From Sphingomonas abietis (GTDB taxonomy: Bacteria > Pseudomonadota > Alphaproteobacteria > Sphingomonadales > Sphingomonadaceae): a DNA stretch of 64,000 nt. The notes beneath the pieces were generated by a model. That model made no database searches. It saw only the letters and a list, made by a program, of their open reading frames with translations, and was not told where the DNA came from. Shown piece by piece: positions 43,076 to 52,423 of this stretch (its first letter is position 1; every line of letters begins with the position of its first letter). The stretch is taken from contig NZ_CP115174.1 in NCBI RefSeq assembly GCF_027625475.1, positions 2,639,001 through 2,703,000 of the forward strand. Direction: 5' to 3'. The position numbers were made by a program, and so were the translations under genes.

Positions 43076-43963
43076 TCAGGACTCCGTCCGGGGCGAGACG
43101 GCGGCGTTGGGCCGCCCGTTATGCGGGGTTTCGGCGGGCGGCGCCTGTTGCTTGACGATGGTGTCGAACAGGCCCGGCATCACCGCGCGATAGGTGAAGG
43201 GGGCGACCTTCCGGCTCTCCTGCGCCAGCGCGGCATAGCCGCCGGCATCGAGCGTCGGCCCCTGTGCCTTCGCCTGCGCGACGAAGCTGTCGAACTGGGC
43301 GCGCGGCACCGCCTCCATCGTGAAGCGCATGTCCGAGAAGCCGTCGCCGCTGAACTGCGCCGAAAGCCCCGGATAGAGGCCGGGTTTGTCCGCCATCAGG
43401 TTCAGCCGCGTCGCCATGCCGGCCATGGTGTAGATTTGGCTGCCGAGCTGCGGCACGAAGAAGCTGTTCATGACGGTGGCGGAGGTCAGCCGGAAGCTCA
43501 CCGGCGTGCCCGCCGGCACCACCAGCCGGTTGACGCTGGCGATGCCCTGGTCCGGATAGAGGAACAGCCATTTCCAGTCGAGCGAGACGATCTCGACATT
43601 CACCGCCTTCACCGGCGAGGCGAGCGGTTTGGGCGGATCGAGATCATGGCTGCCGACCCAGCCGATGCCGCCGAGCAGCAGCACCACCATCGCCGGGATC
43701 GCCCAGACCACCAGCTCGATCCGGCCGGAATATTCCCAGTCGGGCCGGTAGAGCGCCTGGCTGTTGGACGCCCGGAACCACCAGGCGACGGCCAGGATCG
43801 CGACGATGGTGGGAATGACGATCGCCAGCATGATGCCCAGCGAATTGAAGAGGATCAGCCGCTCCGCCGCGCCGATCGGCCCCTGCGGGTCGAGCACGCC
43901 GGCCGACGCGCAGCTGCACAGCGCGAGCGGCGCGGCCGCCACGGCGTTTCGCATCCTCGTCAT
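43076..43963 (-). CDS. cyoA: Cytochrome bo ubiquinol oxidase subunit II
   Basis: A 295-residue lipoprotein-type subunit II. The signal ends in a lipobox-like ALCSCAS (Cys near 16-18). Two membrane helices (about 35-57 and 80-103) are followed by the periplasmic cupredoxin domain. The copper A ligands of cytochrome c oxidase are absent (the region reads [18 protein letters not shown]), so this is a quinol oxidase. First gene of cyoABCD; no gene lies upstream for 128 bases, so its promoter is probably in 43964-44091. Confidence 0.95.
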   Translation of the reverse strand: MTRMRNAVAAAPLALCSCASAGVLDPQGPIGAAERLILFNSLGIMLAIVIPTIVAILAVAWWFRASNSQALYRPDWEYSGRIELVVWAIPAMVVLLLGGIGWVGSHDLDPPKPLASPVKAVNVEIVSLDWKWLFLYPDQGIASVNRLVVPAGTPVSFRLTSATVMNSFFVPQLGSQIYTMAGMATRLNLMADKPGLYPGLSAQFSGDGFSDMRFTMEAVPRAQFDSFVAQAKAQGPTLDAGGYAALAQESRKVAPFTYRAVMPGLFDTIVKQQAPPAETPHNGRPNAAVSPRTES

Positions 43964-44091
43964 GGTGTCGGCAAGCTCATGAGCCCGATCCCCACCCGGT
44001 CTTATTTTTTACGTCACTCTTTGCTGCGCAACGCCGGCGAGGCGGAAACGATCCCTTTCCTTTTCACGACAAGACAAGCCCGGCGGCGCGA
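43964..44091. other. Spacer before cyoABCD
   Basis: 128 bases with an AT-rich section TCTTATTTTTTACGTCACTC (about 44001-44020) that likely holds the cyo promoter. No coding frame. Confidence 0.4.
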
Positions 44092-46332
44092 TCAGGCCGC
44101 CTTGCGCAGGCTCACCGCCACCGATTTGTAGGCCGGCGTGCCGCTCTCGCCATCATAATCGCCCAGCGCGATCAGGCAGTTCGCCTCCGGATAATAAGCG
44201 GCGAGCGAGCCGCGCGCGATGGCATGTTCCACCACCGTCTGCCCCGCCAGCACGCGCTCGCCGGCGATCACGTCGATCCGGTCGCCATGGGCGAGGCCGA
44301 GCGCGGCGAGATCTTCGGCATTGGCGAAGATCACGTCGCGCCGCCCGAAGATGCCGCGATAGCGATCGTCCAGCCCGTAGATGGTGGTGTTATACTGATC
44401 GTGGCTGCGGATCGTGGTGAGGGTCAGCGGGCCGTCGTCGCGCCCGTCATCCTCGTCGAGCGTGGGCGCGACGAGGAAATGGGCCTTGCCGTCCTTGCCG
44501 CCCCAATCGCGATCGGAGGCGCCGACGGTCAGGCGGAAGCCGCCCGGCTGGCGGATGCGGGCGTTGAAGTCGGCGAAGTCGGGGAAGACCTGCTCGATAT
44601 GATCGCGGATGCGATCATAGTCGGCGACCATCCCCTCCCAGTCGATCGGCGAATCCGGGCGCGTGGCACGCGCCAGCCGCGCGACGATCATCGGTTCGGA
44701 CAGGAGATCGGCCGCCACCGGCTTCAGCTTGCCGCGCGAGGCGTGGACCATCGACATCGAATCCTCGACCGTCACCGATTGCGGGCCGGTCGCCTGGATA
44801 TCCAGCTCGGTGCGGCCGAGGCAGGGCAAGATGATCGTGTCCCGCTTCGCCGCGAGCAGGCAGGTGCGGTTGAACTTGGTGACGATCTGGACCGAGAGAT
44901 CGAGATTGCGGAACGCCGCGAAGCACGCTTCGGGATCGGGCATGGCGATGGCGAGATTGCCACCGAGACCGACGAACGCCTTCGCCGCCCCGTCCCGCAT
45001 CGCCGCCAGCGCCTCGACCGCATTGTGGCCATGATGGCGCGGGCTGGTGATGCCGAAGCTCCGGTCCAGCCGCGCCAGAAAGGCCTCGGTCGGGATCTCG
45101 GTGATGCCGACGGTGCGATCGCCCTGCACGTTGCTGTGGCCGCGCAGCGGGCAGATGCCGGCGCCGGGCTTGCCGATGTTGCCGCGCATCAGCAGCAGAT
45201 TGGCGATCTGCTGGACATTCTCGGTGCCGTGCCGGTGCTGGGTGATGCCCATGCCGTAGCAGAGGATCACGCGATCGGCCGCCGCATAGGTATCCGCCAT
45301 GCTCTCGATCGCGGCGCGGGTGAGGCCCGATCGACGCTCGATCTCGTCCCACGGCAGCGCCTCGATATCGGCGCGCAGCGTCTCGAAGCCGGTCGTCTCC
45401 GCCGCGATGAAATCATGGTCGATCGCGTCCAGCGCCAGCAGCCGCTTCATCATCCCCTTCAGCATCGCGGCATCGCCGCCGACCTTGACGAGATGATAGG
45501 CGGAAGCGAGCGGCGTCGATCCGGGCGTCAGCATTTCGGTGGGATGCTGGGGCGACTTGAAGCGCTCCAGCCCGCGCTCGCGCATCGGATTGGCGACCAC
45601 GATCGGCACGCCGCGCCGCGAGGCGTCGCGCAGGGTGGAAAGCATCCGCGGATGGTTGGTGCCGGGGTTGTGGCCGATGCAGAAGATCGCATCGCACAGA
45701 TCGAAATCCTCGAGCGTCACCGTGCCCTTGCCGACGCCGATCGACTGCGGCAGCCCGACCGAGGTCGCTTCGTGGCACATGTTCGAGCAATCGGGGAAAT
45801 TGTTGGTGCCGAACTCGCGCGCATAGAGCTGGTAGAGGAAGGCCGCCTCATTGGAGGCGCGGCCCGACGTGTAGAATTCGGCCTGGTCCGGGTGATCGAG
45901 CGCCCGCATCCCCGCCCCGATCCGGGCGAAGGCATCGTCCCACGCGATCGGTACGAAATGGTCGCTCGCCGCATCGTAGCGCAGCGGATGGGTCAGCCGA
46001 CCGGCATCCTCCAGCGCATGGTCGCTCCACGTCCACAATTCCGCCGCGCTGTGCCGGGCGAAGAAATCGGGATCGACGCGCTTGGCGGTCGCCTCCCAGG
46101 TCACCGCCTTGGCGCCATTCTCGCAAAATTCGAAGGAGGAGGCGTGCTTCGGATCGGGCCACGCGCAGCCGGGGCAATCGAAGCCGTCGGGCTGGTTCAT
46201 CTGGAGCAGCGCGCGGGTGTCGCTGCTGACCCCCATCTGCCCGCGCACCGCCTGCGCCACGGCCTTCAGCGCCCCCCAGCCACCGGCGGGGCCATCATAA
46301 TCCTCGACGCCTTCGAGCGAATTCTTGGTCAT
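44092..46332 (-). CDS. FdhF/YdeP-family molybdopterin oxidoreductase
   Basis: A 746-residue molybdoenzyme of the FdhF/YdeP family. The N-terminal motif CPGCAWPDP holds two Cys for a [4Fe-4S] cluster or its remnant. Bis-MGD-binding segments follow (WDDAFARIGAGM, GRASNEAAFLYQLYAREFGTNNFPDC, NPGTNHPRML), and the C-terminal Molydop_binding domain contains TTIRSHDQYNTTIYGLDDRYRGIFG. The substrate is unknown; E. coli YdeP is linked to acid resistance and formate metabolism. Start ATG 46332 has GAGGAAG 2 bases before it. It needs the molybdenum cofactor, and moaA lies 6.5 kb away. Confidence 0.88.
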   Translation of the reverse strand: MTKNSLEGVEDYDGPAGGWGALKAVAQAVRGQMGVSSDTRALLQMNQPDGFDCPGCAWPDPKHASSFEFCENGAKAVTWEATAKRVDPDFFARHSAAELWTWSDHALEDAGRLTHPLRYDAASDHFVPIAWDDAFARIGAGMRALDHPDQAEFYTSGRASNEAAFLYQLYAREFGTNNFPDCSNMCHEATSVGLPQSIGVGKGTVTLEDFDLCDAIFCIGHNPGTNHPRMLSTLRDASRRGVPIVVANPMRERGLERFKSPQHPTEMLTPGSTPLASAYHLVKVGGDAAMLKGMMKRLLALDAIDHDFIAAETTGFETLRADIEALPWDEIERRSGLTRAAIESMADTYAAADRVILCYGMGITQHRHGTENVQQIANLLLMRGNIGKPGAGICPLRGHSNVQGDRTVGITEIPTEAFLARLDRSFGITSPRHHGHNAVEALAAMRDGAAKAFVGLGGNLAIAMPDPEACFAAFRNLDLSVQIVTKFNRTCLLAAKRDTIILPCLGRTELDIQATGPQSVTVEDSMSMVHASRGKLKPVAADLLSEPMIVARLARATRPDSPIDWEGMVADYDRIRDHIEQVFPDFADFNARIRQPGGFRLTVGASDRDWGGKDGKAHFLVAPTLDEDDGRDDGPLTLTTIRSHDQYNTTIYGLDDRYRGIFGRRDVIFANAEDLAALGLAHGDRIDVIAGERVLAGQTVVEHAIARGSLAAYYPEANCLIALGDYDGESGTPAYKSVAVSLRKAA

Positions 46333-46643
46333 GTCTTCCTCGGCTCTGCTTACGCGCCAACCTAAGCCTGCCGCTGCCGCATGGCCAGCACCGCTCCATG
46401 ACTTTTCGGACAGATACCATCCGGCGCGGCACCCCCGGAGCGCTCCAGCACGAGAAAGCTCCATTTTGAATATTTTGATGCTTGTTGCACGTCCGTAATA
46501 ACAACCGACACAACTCGGCGCACATCAGGGGCAGTCGGTATCCGAAATGGTCCGCGGCCGGACAAGGTGGCTATCCCGTTTAACCCAATGGAAAGTTATC
46601 GGTGCATAGCAACAATTCGCCAGATTCAATGCGGTGATCCAGA
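46333..46643. other. Divergent spacer between molybdoenzyme and GGDEF-EAL genes
   Basis: 311 bases, no gene. Contains an AT-rich centre TTTTGAATATTTTGATGC (about 46465-46482) and two far-apart halves CAGATACC/GGTATCCG. It probably holds both promoters. No certain operator was recognised. Confidence 0.4.
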
Positions 46644-48983
46644 ATGCACTATCCCCCGGCAACCATGACCAAGAAACGTGGCCTTGTCGCGCACGAGGAT
46701 GGCGGCGCCGTCCTTCGGGAAAGCCTGACGCCGCAGGGTCAGCTGCGTGCCAACCAGATCGAGGCGCTGGCCCAGTTCGCGCCGTTGCTGGCCGGCGCCG
46801 TCATGCTCAGCTGCTTCGTGCTGGCCGCCATCCTCTACGGCCGGATCTCGCCCGCCCATGTCGTCACATGGTCGCTGCTGGTCATCGCGAGCTGCTGGTT
46901 GATGATCCGGCGGATCGAAAACACCGCGCTCGTCTACGCACGGCGCGATCCGCCGACGCAGGCGCTGATCGAAGCCGCATTGCTGGTCGGGCTGGTCGCA
47001 GGGATGTGGGCCACCATCCCGGTCACCGTCTATCCCCGCGAGCCGAGCGATATCCAGACCGTGCTGGTCGGCGCGATCTACGCGATGATGTGCGGCGCCC
47101 TCGCGATCGCCGCGGTGCCCAGGGCCGCATTGATCTGGGCCGGCATCCTGGCCGGCAGCCTGGCCGTCGCCCTGCATCTCGATGGCGATCACTTTTCCCT
47201 GCCGCTGACCGCTCTGCTGCTCTTCCATTTCGGCTTCACCGTCGCGGTCATCAGCCGCAACGCAGCGATGCTCTCACGGCGCGCCGAGGAGCAGGCGCAC
47301 GCGCAGAGCGAGATCGAATCGACCTCGCTGCTGATGCGCGAATATGAGGAGCGCGGCACCAGCTGCCTGTGGCAGACCGACGCCGCCCATATCCTGAGCT
47401 ATGCCACCCCGGGCATCGGCGCCCTGCTCGGCCGGCCGGTCAACCAGCTGGTCGGGGCCTCGCTTCCGGTGCTGGTCGGCGGCAGCGGCGCGCTCGGTTC
47501 GGCGATGCTGCGGCGCGCCGACTTCAACGCCATCGAGGTCGAGTTCGGCGAGGGCCGCAGCCGGCGCTCGGTGGTGTTCTCCGGTACGCCGATCATGGAT
47601 TCCGCGTCCGGCTTCCTGGGTTTTCGCGGCAGCTGCACCGATGTCACCGAGGCGCGAACCTCCGAACGGCGCCTGCGCCAGCTCGCCAGCCTCGATGTGC
47701 TGACCGAATTGCCCAACCGGATGCGGATGCGCGAGCTGCTGGGCGAGGCCCTGCTGTCGGCGCGCAGTTCGGGCCGGCCGTGCGGGATATTGCTGCTCGA
47801 CCTGGACGGCTTCAAGCCGGTCAACGATACCTTCGGCCATCCCAAGGGCGACGCCGTGCTCAAGACCGTGGCCGAGCGACTCGTCGCCCGGATCACGGAT
47901 CGCGGCATCGTCGGGCGCCTCGGCGGCGACGAGTTCGGCATCGTCCTGCACGACGCGCAGAACCGCAAGGCGATCGCCGAGCTGGCGGAGACGCTGATCG
48001 CGCAGATTTCCGAGCCCTATGTGCTGGATGGCGTATCGGTGCGGATCGGCGTGTCGATCGGCAGCGCCTTCGGCCCGATCGATGGCGACACGGTCGACGA
48101 ACTGATCAAGAAATCGGACATGGCGCTCTATGAGGCCAAGGCGGCCGGTCGCGGCGTCTATCGCCAGTTCGAATGTGCGATGCAGAACGAAGCCGAGAAC
48201 CGGATGCGGCTGGAGCATGATCTGCGCCTGGCGCTCCCGCTCAAGCAGTTCCGCCTCCATTATCAGCCGCTGATCGACTCCCACACGCAGGAAGTGAGAG
48301 GCTTCGAGGCGCTGATCCGCTGGCAGCATCCGGTGCGCGGCTTCGTCAGCCCCGCCGATTTCGTGCCGCTCGCCGAAGAGATCGGGCTGATCCACGAGAT
48401 CGGCGAATGGGTCGCCAGCACCGCGATCAAGGATTGCGCGCAATGGCCCGCCTCGATCAGCGTCGCGGTCAACATCTCGCCGATCCAGCTGCTGTCGCCG
48501 GGCTTGCCGGCGATGATCTCCGATGCGCTGAGCCGCGCCAAGCTGCCGGCCAACCGGCTGGAACTGGAAGTGACCGAGAGCGTGTTCCTGCGCGACTCGA
48601 ACGGATCGCTGGACGTGCTGCGGCGGCTGCGGGCGCTGGGCGTGCGGATCGCGCTGGACGATTTCGGCACCGGCTATTCCTCGCTCGGCTATCTCAACCG
48701 CACGATCTTCAACACGCTGAAGATCGACGGCAGCTTCGTGCGCGGCGCCTCGGTTCGCTCCGAGACGGTATCGATCATCCAGGCGATCGTGACGCTGGCC
48801 AATTGCTTCCAGATGACGATCATCGCCGAGGGCGTGGAGACCCAGGAGGATTACCGCCTGATGGTGGAACTGGGCTGCCACCAGATCCAGGGCTATCTGT
48901 TCGGCCGCCCCGTCCCCTTCGACCGCGCGACCGAGATGGTCGGCACCCGCTGGAGCGAAGCGCGGCGCCTCGCCAGCGTCTGA
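46644..48983 (+). CDS. Membrane GGDEF-EAL protein (c-di-GMP turnover)
   Basis: A 779-residue inner-membrane signalling protein. Five or so hydrophobic helices (about 45-205) form a membrane sensor. A PAS-like region (about 230-340) is followed by GGDEF (345-505) with LGGDEFGIV, and EAL (520-770) with FEALIRWQHP, NISPIQL, EVTESVF, DDFGTGYSSLGYL, KIDGSF and IIAEGVET. Both catalytic sites look intact, so it may be bifunctional. Start ATG 46644 is preferred for its GGTGATCC; ATG 46665 is an alternative. Confidence 0.9.
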   Translation: MHYPPATMTKKRGLVAHEDGGAVLRESLTPQGQLRANQIEALAQFAPLLAGAVMLSCFVLAAILYGRISPAHVVTWSLLVIASCWLMIRRIENTALVYARRDPPTQALIEAALLVGLVAGMWATIPVTVYPREPSDIQTVLVGAIYAMMCGALAIAAVPRAALIWAGILAGSLAVALHLDGDHFSLPLTALLLFHFGFTVAVISRNAAMLSRRAEEQAHAQSEIESTSLLMREYEERGTSCLWQTDAAHILSYATPGIGALLGRPVNQLVGASLPVLVGGSGALGSAMLRRADFNAIEVEFGEGRSRRSVVFSGTPIMDSASGFLGFRGSCTDVTEARTSERRLRQLASLDVLTELPNRMRMRELLGEALLSARSSGRPCGILLLDLDGFKPVNDTFGHPKGDAVLKTVAERLVARITDRGIVGRLGGDEFGIVLHDAQNRKAIAELAETLIAQISEPYVLDGVSVRIGVSIGSAFGPIDGDTVDELIKKSDMALYEAKAAGRGVYRQFECAMQNEAENRMRLEHDLRLALPLKQFRLHYQPLIDSHTQEVRGFEALIRWQHPVRGFVSPADFVPLAEEIGLIHEIGEWVASTAIKDCAQWPASISVAVNISPIQLLSPGLPAMISDALSRAKLPANRLELEVTESVFLRDSNGSLDVLRRLRALGVRIALDDFGTGYSSLGYLNRTIFNTLKIDGSFVRGASVRSETVSIIQAIVTLANCFQMTIIAEGVETQEDYRLMVELGCHQIQGYLFGRPVPFDRATEMVGTRWSEARRLASV

Positions 48984-49074
48984 CGCGCCGACGATCCGCT
49001 GGATACGAGGTTGCCGATCATGCCGCGACAGGGCAATAGTTGGTAACAATTGATATCAAGCGTCGGGAGAGATC

Positions 49075-50094
49075 ATGAAGCTCGCATCGCTCAAAGGGGG
49101 GCTCACGGGCGCCCGTGACGGCCGCCTCGTCGTCGTGTCGGACGATCTCGCCTGGTGCGCGGACGCCGCCCATATCGCCCCCACCCTGCAGGCCGCGCTC
49201 GACGATTGGGGCCGGGCCGGCCCGGCGCTGGCGAGCCTCGCGGTCGATCTCCAGCATGAGGTGATCCCGATGATGCGCTTCCACGAGCGCGACGCCGCCT
49301 CGCCGCTGCCGCGCGCCTATCAGTGGGCGGATGGGTCGGCCTATGTGAACCATGTCGAGCTGGTCCGCCGCGCCCGCGGCGCCGAACTGCCCGAGAGCTT
49401 CTGGAGCGATCCGCTGATGTACCAGGGCGGCTCCGACGCCTTCCTCGCCCCGCGCGATCCGATCCCGCTCGCCGATCCGGCCTGGGGCTGCGACCTGGAG
49501 GGCGAGGTCGCGGTGATCGTCGACGACGTGCCGCAGGGCGCGAGCCGTGATCAGGCGCTGGCGGCGATCCGCCTCGTCTGCCTCGTCAACGACGTCTCGC
49601 TGCGCAACCTGATCCCGGCGGAACTGGCCAAGGGCTTCGGCTTCTTCCAGTCCAAGCCCGCCTCCACCCTGTCGCCGGTCGCGGTGACGCCCGATACGCT
49701 CGGCGCGGCCTGGCAGGATGGCAAGCTCCATTGGCCGCTGCTCATCACCGTCAACGGCCGGCCATTCGGCAAGGCCGATGCCGGCGTCGACATGACCTTC
49801 GATTTCGGCACGCTCGTCGCCCATGCCGCGAAGACCCGGTCGCTCGGCGCCGGCACGGTGATCGGATCGGGCACCGTCTCCAACCGCGATGCCGATGGCG
49901 GCCCCGGCAAGCCGATTGCCGAAGGCGGCCTCGGCTACAGCTGCATCGCCGAGATCCGCATGATCGAGACGATCCGCGACGGCCAGCCGGCCACCCCCTT
50001 CCTGCAGCCCGGCGACCGGGTGCGGATCGAGATGAAGGATGGTCAGGGCCACAGCCTGTTCGGCGCGATCGAGCAGGAGGTGGTGACGGCATGA
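49075..50094 (+). CDS. Fumarylacetoacetate hydrolase family protein
   Basis: A 339-residue hydrolase of the FAH family, which cleaves fumarylacetoacetate in tyrosine/homogentisate breakdown or acts on other 3-oxo acids. The metal-binding site shows [16 protein letters not shown] (Asp/Glu set) near 140 and the conserved VNDVSLRN near 177. N-terminal FAA-N like region is shorter. Start ATG 49075 has GGGAGAG 3 bases upstream. Its neighbour (pterin dehydratase) supports a phenylalanine/tyrosine role. A perfect palindrome TTGATATCAA is 15 bases before the SD. Confidence 0.88.
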   Translation: MKLASLKGGLTGARDGRLVVVSDDLAWCADAAHIAPTLQAALDDWGRAGPALASLAVDLQHEVIPMMRFHERDAASPLPRAYQWADGSAYVNHVELVRRARGAELPESFWSDPLMYQGGSDAFLAPRDPIPLADPAWGCDLEGEVAVIVDDVPQGASRDQALAAIRLVCLVNDVSLRNLIPAELAKGFGFFQSKPASTLSPVAVTPDTLGAAWQDGKLHWPLLITVNGRPFGKADAGVDMTFDFGTLVAHAAKTRSLGAGTVIGSGTVSNRDADGGPGKPIAEGGLGYSCIAEIRMIETIRDGQPATPFLQPGDRVRIEMKDGQGHSLFGAIEQEVVTA

Positions 50095-50384
50095 TCGCGA
50101 AACTGACCGATGGCGAACGATCGGACCTGCTGCCGACGCTCGACGGCTGGGCGCACGAGCCGCAGCGCGACGCCCTGACCAAGCGCTTCACCTTCGACGA
50201 TTTCGTCGGCGCCTTCGGCTTCATGACGCAGGTCGCGCTGCTGGCGGAGAAGGCGGACCATCATCCCGAATGGTCGAACGTCTACAACCGCGTCGACATC
50301 CTGCTCACCACCCACGACGCCGGTGGATTGTCGCAGCGCGATATCGAGATGGCACGGCAGATCGACGCGGTGGCGAAGGGCTGA
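50091..50384 (+). CDS. phhB: Pterin-4a-carbinolamine dehydratase
   Basis: A 97-residue protein that recycles the pterin cofactor of phenylalanine hydroxylase. The catalytic motif [14 protein letters not shown] (two His, Pro and Trp) is near residue 55. The ATG overlaps the stop of the FAH-family gene by four bases (ATGA), so both are co-translated. Coupling of a fumarylacetoacetase-type gene to a pterin dehydratase points to aromatic amino acid degradation. Phenylalanine hydroxylase itself is not in the window. Confidence 0.92.
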   Translation: MIAKLTDGERSDLLPTLDGWAHEPQRDALTKRFTFDDFVGAFGFMTQVALLAEKADHHPEWSNVYNRVDILLTTHDAGGLSQRDIEMARQIDAVAKG

Positions 50385-50403
50385 GTCTCTCTTTCCCAGC
50401 CTC

Positions 50404-50859
50404 CTAGAACGCCATCTCCAGACGGCGCAGCAGGCCCTGCGCCGGGCTGGAGAAGGGCACCGGCCGGCTCATCCCCGCATCGAGCCGCGCGACCCGCGCA
50501 TAGAGGTCGCCGGTCGCCGCGATGATGTGCCGCGCCGTCTCGGGCAGGCCCGTCACCATCTCCGGATCATGGCCCTGCGCCCGGCCGAGCCGCCGCTCGG
50601 GCGCCGCCGCCTGTTCCGCGCTGATCTCGCCCGCGAACACCGCGCGTTGGGTCAGCAGCCAAGCGATGATGTGCATCAGCCGGGTCGTCACCCGCAGCGA
50701 CTCGCAGGAGAAGCCGACCCGCTGCATCGGCGCCAGCGCATCGCGCTCGGCGCGGCCATGGGCATCGAAATAGCTGCGGGCTTCGTCCGCCAGCAGCATC
50801 GACTCGAGGTAGAGCGAGTCGACCAGCTTGCGGTTGAGGGCGAGGGGTGCGTGGATCAT
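50404..50859 (-). CDS. DUF1465-family protein
   Basis: A 151-residue, probably cytoplasmic helical protein. The family feature CESLRVTTRLMHIIAWLLTQRAVF (about 50-73) is clear, with the N-terminal LYLESMLLADEARSYFD helix. DUF1465 proteins are widespread in alphaproteobacteria and have no firm role. Convergent with the FAH/phhB operon. The start ATG 50859 removes a long out-of-context N-terminus. It is near the RpoH-type promoter of the hsp20 gene. Confidence 0.86.
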   Translation of the reverse strand: MIHAPLALNRKLVDSLYLESMLLADEARSYFDAHGRAERDALAPMQRVGFSCESLRVTTRLMHIIAWLLTQRAVFAGEISAEQAAAPERRLGRAQGHDPEMVTGLPETARHIIAATGDLYARVARLDAGMSRPVPFSSPAQGLLRRLEMAF

Positions 50860-50932
50860 GGGCGCAGCCTGCCACCGCCGCCGGCCCGGCAATATGCGCT
50901 CCTGCGCGGCACCGTCCCAACCCAGCACAGCT

Positions 50933-50961
50933 CTTGAAAGAGATATCGCCGCCAACCATCT
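50933..50961 (+). promoter_or_regulatory. RpoH (sigma-32)-type heat-shock promoter
   Basis: CTTGAAA (50933-50939), 14-base spacer and AACCATCT (50954-50961) fit the heat-shock sigma consensus (CTTGAAA and CCCCATnT). The gene it would drive is hsp20 at 51064, giving a leader of about 95 bases that carries the RNA thermometer. Confidence 0.7.
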
Positions 50962-50967
50962 CAGCGG

Positions 50968-51066
50968 GGCCGCGGCGCTGCCCGATCGGGGGTGCCGAGG
51001 CTGGCCTGGCGGAATGCCCGCAGGCCGCACGAAATGGTCATTCGCTTTGAAAGGAAGAGACCCATG
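50968..51066 (+). promoter_or_regulatory. ROSE-type RNA thermometer in the hsp20 leader
   Basis: The last hairpin (51036-51062) is the diagnostic ROSE fold. GGUC/GACC pairs close it, and inside UUC-G-CUU pairs with AAGGAA, with the G bulged opposite the Shine-Dalgarno. The SD AAGGAA (51051-51056) is thus hidden at low temperature and melts on heating. An upstream hairpin GGCCTG...CAGGCC (51003-51026) and a GC-rich 5' hairpin complete the multi-hairpin plan. The leader follows an RpoH-type promoter. Confidence 0.85.
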
Positions 51067-51525
51067 CGTACCCTGGATTTCGCACCGTTGCTGCGCTCGT
51101 CGATCGGCTTCGAGAATCTCAATCGGCTGGTCGATTTCGCCACCCGTGGCGAAGGCGACGCCTACCCCCCCTATAATATCGAGAAGCGCGCCGAAGATGC
51201 CTATCGCATCTCGATGGCGGTCGCCGGTTTCAGCCGCGACGAGCTGGAACTCACCGTGCAGGACAATGTGCTGATCGTGATCGGCAAGACCGATGCGGCC
51301 GGCGAACAGGCCGAGCGCCAGTTCCTCCACCGCGGCATCGCCAAGCGCGCCTTCGAGCGCCGCTTCCAGCTCGCCGACACGATCAAGGTGACCGGCGCCG
51401 GCTATAGCGACGGCCTGCTCAACATCGAGCTGAAGCGCGAAGTGCCCGAGCACAAGAAGCCGCGCCGCATCGCGATCGACGGCCAGTCCGACGAGGGCGA
51501 GGCCCCGATTCTCGCCGCCGCATAA
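51064..51525 (+). CDS. Small heat-shock protein Hsp20/IbpA-type
   Basis: A 153-residue alpha-crystallin family chaperone that binds unfolding proteins in the cytoplasm. The ACD spans about 38-135 with YNIEKRAEDAYRISMAVAGFSRDELELTVQDN and SDGLLNIELKREVPE. The C-terminus has an AIDGQ tail instead of the strict IxI motif (RRIAID). Start ATG 51064 follows the ROSE element, and RpoH-type promoter sequences lie further upstream, so expression should rise with heat. Confidence 0.93.
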   Translation: MRTLDFAPLLRSSIGFENLNRLVDFATRGEGDAYPPYNIEKRAEDAYRISMAVAGFSRDELELTVQDNVLIVIGKTDAAGEQAERQFLHRGIAKRAFERRFQLADTIKVTGAGYSDGLLNIELKREVPEHKKPRRIAIDGQSDEGEAPILAAA

Positions 51526-51547
51526 CAGCGGCGTTCGCGCCCCCGAA

Positions 51548-51587
51548 GGGTCGGGCCGGCACCGCCGGACCCGGCCCTTTTCTTTTG
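51548..51587 (+). terminator. Rho-independent terminator after hsp20
   Basis: A GC-rich hairpin (GGGTCGGGCCGGC and GCCGGACCCGGCCC) followed by TTTTCTTTT. A good intrinsic terminator 23 bases past the stop. Confidence 0.8.
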
Positions 51588-51657
51588 GCCGCCATTTTTG
51601 GACCATAGCCATTGCTGCGCCAGAGCGGTCCCGACGAAGACGTTGGGCGCTGTGGGA

Positions 51658-51843
51658 GATCGACATTCAGCGCATCAGGCTTGGATTCGCGCCTGAAGCG
51701 ATCGTCATCCTGAACTTGTTTCAGGATCCCCGCTAAGCTGGGCGCTGAGCGCCCGGAGCAGGCGGGATGCTGAAACAAGTTCAGCATGACAGTGTGAAAC
51801 GAAACGATCACCCGACATCCAACCCATCGGAAGTCGATCGGCG
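51658..51843 (+). repeat. Dispersed palindromic element, copy B
   Basis: Same orientation as copy A and about 80% identical by eye over 186 bases. Starts GATCGACATTCAGCGCATC and ends GAAGTCGATCGGCG. Fills the convergent gap between hsp20 (+) and a DUF465 gene (-), touching the stop codon of the latter. Confidence 0.75.
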
Positions 51844-52041
51844 CTAGGCGATGATGTCGGGGATCAGTTCGTCGCCCAGTTGCGAGATCTCGTCCTTGAT
51901 CCGCAGCTTGCGCTTCTTGAGTCGCGCGACCTGGAGCTGATCGGGCTGCGTCATCGAGGCGAGCGCGAAGATCGCCGCGTCGAGATCGCGGTGCTCGGTG
52001 CGCAGATGCGCGAGCCTGCGGCCGATATCATCGACGTCCAT
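51844..52041 (-). CDS. DUF465 (YdcH-like) small protein, first of two
   Basis: A 65-residue coiled, charged protein. Start ATG 52041 has GGAGG 8 bases upstream. The longer open frame upstream is not supported. Family hallmarks: HLRTEHRDLDAAIFALAS and LKKRKLRIKDEISQL. DUF465 proteins are short helical hairpins with no established role. A second DUF465 gene begins 230 bases away on the other strand. Confidence 0.85.
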   Translation of the reverse strand: MDVDDIGRRLAHLRTEHRDLDAAIFALASMTQPDQLQVARLKKRKLRIKDEISQLGDELIPDIIA

Positions 52042-52270
52042 GCCAGCTGCCTCCAGCACGCGGCGGATCGGGACGATCCATCGATGCCGGTTAACGCGAT
52101 GCCTCGCCCGAACCGGCGTGGCAAGCCCGGATTCGGATTGCCGCCCGAGCGTCAACGGATCGTCGCATTTAACCCCGCAGCCGACCGCTTTCGCTCTTTG
52201 TCTACGCGACACCGCCCGCGAATCATGATCTATTCGTCGGTGCTGACCAAAACCAAGGAGGAGATATCCT

Positions 52271-52423
52271 ATGGACAAGCATTCCAGTGCTTTGGTTACT
52301 CGCCACGCGGGGCTCGACGCGCGGATCGCCGATGAGACACGGCGGCCGTCCCCCGATCAGCTGATCATCGCCAGCCTCAAGAAACAGAAGCTGCGGATCA
52401 AGGAAACCCTGTCGAGAATTTGA
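52271..52423 (+). CDS. DUF465-like small protein, second of two
   Basis: A 50-residue gene below usual size limits. ATG 52271 has AAGGAGG about 9 bases upstream. The product MDKHSSALVTRHAGLDARIA continues with a LKKQKLRIKETLSRI C-terminus, matching the LKKxKLxIKxxL end of the first DUF465 protein. Divergent from it. Probably a diverged duplicate. Confidence 0.8.
   Translation: MDKHSSALVTRHAGLDARIADETRRPSPDQLIIASLKKQKLRIKETLSRI

Noticed and set aside
41239..43155. 638-residue frame opposite cyoB
   Set aside because: Antisense shadow of a gene with all haem and copper ligands in place.
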